Below are positions 62,363-64,000 of a stretch of DNA of 64,000 nucleotides, in pieces. Origin of the DNA: Sediminibacterium sp. (lineage in GTDB: Bacteria > Bacteroidota > Bacteroidia > Chitinophagales > Chitinophagaceae); NCBI RefSeq assembly GCF_019264485.1, contig NZ_JAHVAA010000007.1:62001-126000 (forward strand), in the 5' to 3' direction. The notes beneath the pieces are model-generated. The model was given only the letters and a program-made list of their open reading frames with translations, did no database searches and was not told where the DNA came from. Each line of letters starts with the position of its first letter. The stretch's first letter is position 1. The position numbers and the translations under genes are program-made.

Positions 62363-64000
62363 TGATACAAATGAAAAGCTGGCTAATACTTACATTCTTA
62401 TTTGCTGTAGCAAGTCAATTGCCGGCACAGCAAAAACCATTGCCATCCTACGCCCCTTCGCGTGATGAAATGCTGGCCAGGTATAAAACTGCCAATGACA
62501 GAGACAGTCTGGCAAGGCGAACAGCATTTAAACTTACTGTAATGCCAAACTGGAGCGGACCTTCTGCTTTCTGGTACAGGAATGCTTTGCCTGATAGCCA
62601 GTCTGAATATTTGTATGTTGATCCGGTAAAAAATGTAAAACGCCCTTTATTTGATGCAGTAAAAATGGCCTCAGCCATAACATTGGTACAGGGTAAAAAA
62701 GCAACAGCTAATCGCTTACCTATCAGAAATGCCTATTTATATCCTGATGGGAAAAAAATAGCTGTTTCACTGGGAAGAATATTTTACGATGTGGATCTTT
62801 CAACTTACAGTGTATCAAAAATTGATTCACTACCAGTCGATAAAACCGAATATCCTTCTTTAACACGTATGCCGGGTCGTTGGCAACGAAACAGGAATGC
62901 AAGAACTTCTCCCGATAATCAATGGAATGTAGTGGTGAAGGAACACAATATTTATCTTGAGCCAACAGGAGGAGGTACTGCAGTTCAATACACAACCGAT
63001 GGAACACAGGCATTACCTTATGGTGATATTACCTGGTCGCCTGATGGTAAATACCTGGTGGCTTATAAAATAAAACGTGTGGTTGATAAGCCAGTATATT
63101 ATGTGCTTACATCTGTTCCCGGTACCACAAGGGGTGAAATGAAAGAACGTCCTTATAAACAACCCGGGGATGATTTTTCTACCTATGAAATGCACCTGAT
63201 TAAAGTAGCTGATAAATCTGTTGTGAAAGTAAAAACAGATATCATCGATTTCTTTGATGCACCGAAAATCAACTGGAACAAGGGAGACAATGATCACTTT
63301 ATGTTTGAAAGAGTAGATCGTGGTCACCAGCGGTTCAGGATCATAGAAGTAAATGCTGCCGATGGAAGTACGCGCAATATCGTAGACGAACAAACCAGCA
63401 CATTTATTTACGAGCAACGTATTTTTACTTATTATTTGCCAGAGACTGCAGAAGTGTTGTGGGTAACAGAAAAAGATGGCTGGAGACATATTTACCTGGT
63501 AGATGCCAAAAATGGTACTATCAAAAATCAAATCACGAAAGGCGAATGGGTAGTGAGAGCGATAGACAGTGTGGATGTGAAAAAAAGAGAGATATGGTTT
63601 CAGGCGAGTGGTATGAATAAAGGAGAAGACCCTTATTTTCTTCATTATTACCGCATTGGATTTGACGGGAAGAATATGGTTACACTAACGAAGCCGGGTT
63701 TTAATCACCGCATCACATGGTCGCCAGATAAACAATATTTTGTAGATACCTATTCTAGAGTTGATCAGGCACCGGTTTCTGTATTAGGTCGTGTAGCCGA
63801 TGGTAAACAGTTGATGGAACTAGAGAAAGCAGATATCAGTAAACATATAGCTGCAGGTTTCAGGTTACCCGAACCCTTTCATGCCAAAGGAAGAGATGGA
63901 GTAACAGATATATGGGGTATTATTTGTCGCCCTTCCAATTTTGATCCTAAAAAAAGGTATCCCATTATTGAAAATATTTATGCGGGTCCGCAGGATGCAT
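62362..64000 (+). CDS. S9-family (DPP-IV-like) prolyl peptidase, cut by window edge
   Basis: The right edge cuts the gene; 546 codons are visible from the ATG at 62362, which overlaps the GH51 stop (TAATG); an ATG at 62371 is an alternative. The signal peptide is at about 4-23 (LILTFLFAVASQLPAQ). The DPPIV_N beta-propeller repeats follow (DITWSPDGKYLVAYKIK, RITWSPDKQYFVDTYSRVDQAPVSVLG), then the start of the alpha/beta-hydrolase domain (IIENIYAGPQDA). The serine nucleophile and His/Asp lie outside the window. Relatives remove X-Pro dipeptides from peptide N-termini. Its coupling to arabinofuranosidases is the notable point. Confidence 0.9.
   Translation, partial: MIQMKSWLILTFLFAVASQLPAQQKPLPSYAPSRDEMLARYKTANDRDSLARRTAFKLTVMPNWSGPSAFWYRNALPDSQSEYLYVDPVKNVKRPLFDAVKMASAITLVQGKKATANRLPIRNAYLYPDGKKIAVSLGRIFYDVDLSTYSVSKIDSLPVDKTEYPSLTRMPGRWQRNRNARTSPDNQWNVVVKEHNIYLEPTGGGTAVQYTTDGTQALPYGDITWSPDGKYLVAYKIKRVVDKPVYYVLTSVPGTTRGEMKERPYKQPGDDFSTYEMHLIKVADKSVVKVKTDIIDFFDAPKINWNKGDNDHFMFERVDRGHQRFRIIEVNAADGSTRNIVDEQTSTFIYEQRIFTYYLPETAEVLWVTEKDGWRHIYLVDAKNGTIKNQITKGEWVVRAIDSVDVKKREIWFQASGMNKGEDPYFLHYYRIGFDGKNMVTLTKPGFNHRITWSPDKQYFVDTYSRVDQAPVSVLGRVADGKQLMELEKADISKHIAAGFRLPEPFHAKGRDGVTDIWGIICRPSNFDPKKRYPIIENIYAGPQDA

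Noticed and set aside
63013..63645. 210-residue minus-strand frame
   Set aside because: Antisense to the DPP-IV-like propeller, which continues in one frame to the window edge.

Overview
The window is a typical chromosomal segment from a member of the Bacteroidota, most likely a Chitinophagaceae-like organism. The signs are DUF5686, DUF4833, a Nudix-type AraR, short LeuA, many AT-rich starts without clear Shine-Dalgarno sites, and promoters of the TTTG-N19-TAnnTTTG type. I saw no rRNA, tRNA, CRISPR array, insertion sequence or phage gene. Assignments come from reading motifs, not from database searches.

Layout. (1) 1-3520, minus strand: an RND multidrug-efflux operon (tetR, tolC-like, adaptor lipoprotein, permease cut by the window edge). 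A perfect 10+10 inverted repeat sits on the tetR promoter. (2) 3721-13353, plus strand: DUF502, serC, a second TetR, then a six-gene run: myo-inositol-phosphate synthase, PgpA-like phosphatase, GtrA, DUF5686 outer-membrane protein, a CDP-alcohol phosphatidyltransferase fused to DUF4833, and a PAP2/AUR1-like protein. This reads as an inositol phospholipid / inositol sphingolipid pathway. (3) 13411-25512: DUF1015, a TPR protein, a 2TM protein, acyl-CoA ligase, two PAS sensor kinases, an amidohydrolase and an unrecognised helical protein. (4) 25727-42799: an uninterrupted amino-acid block, leuACDB, then ilvEDBNCA, then thrABC, covering leucine, valine, isoleucine and threonine. The ilv and thr units are each preceded by an unannotated leader-peptide ORF: an Ile/Val-rich one with a strong attenuator and a Thr/Ile-rich one with a weaker hairpin. 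(5) 42803-49250: a membrane sensor kinase, YHS and DoxX-like proteins, a DinB/NRDE/ATP-grasp cluster and a HAD phosphatase. (6) 49431-64000: an arabinose locus. A Nudix-family AraR, araB, araD, araA and an SSS-family symporter run on the minus strand. Divergently, a GalM lipoprotein, GH127 and GH51 arabinofuranosidases and a DPP-IV-like peptidase (cut by the edge) run on the plus strand.

How it fits together. The amino-acid block appears to be controlled by transcription attenuation. The ilv leader carries III-VVV-III-P, and its Gly codons can pair with the 5' arm of the following terminator, which is classical attenuator logic. ilvA joins the threonine and isoleucine branches, and the thr leader carries both Thr and Ile codons. 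The arabinose locus couples extracytoplasmic release of L-arabinose (GH127 and GH51), anomer conversion (GalM), uptake (SSS) and catabolism (AraBAD). The adjacent prolyl-type peptidase raises the possibility that the substrate is arabinosylated hydroxyproline-rich plant protein. Several intergenic regions hold long imperfect palindromes that look like members of genome-wide repeat families.
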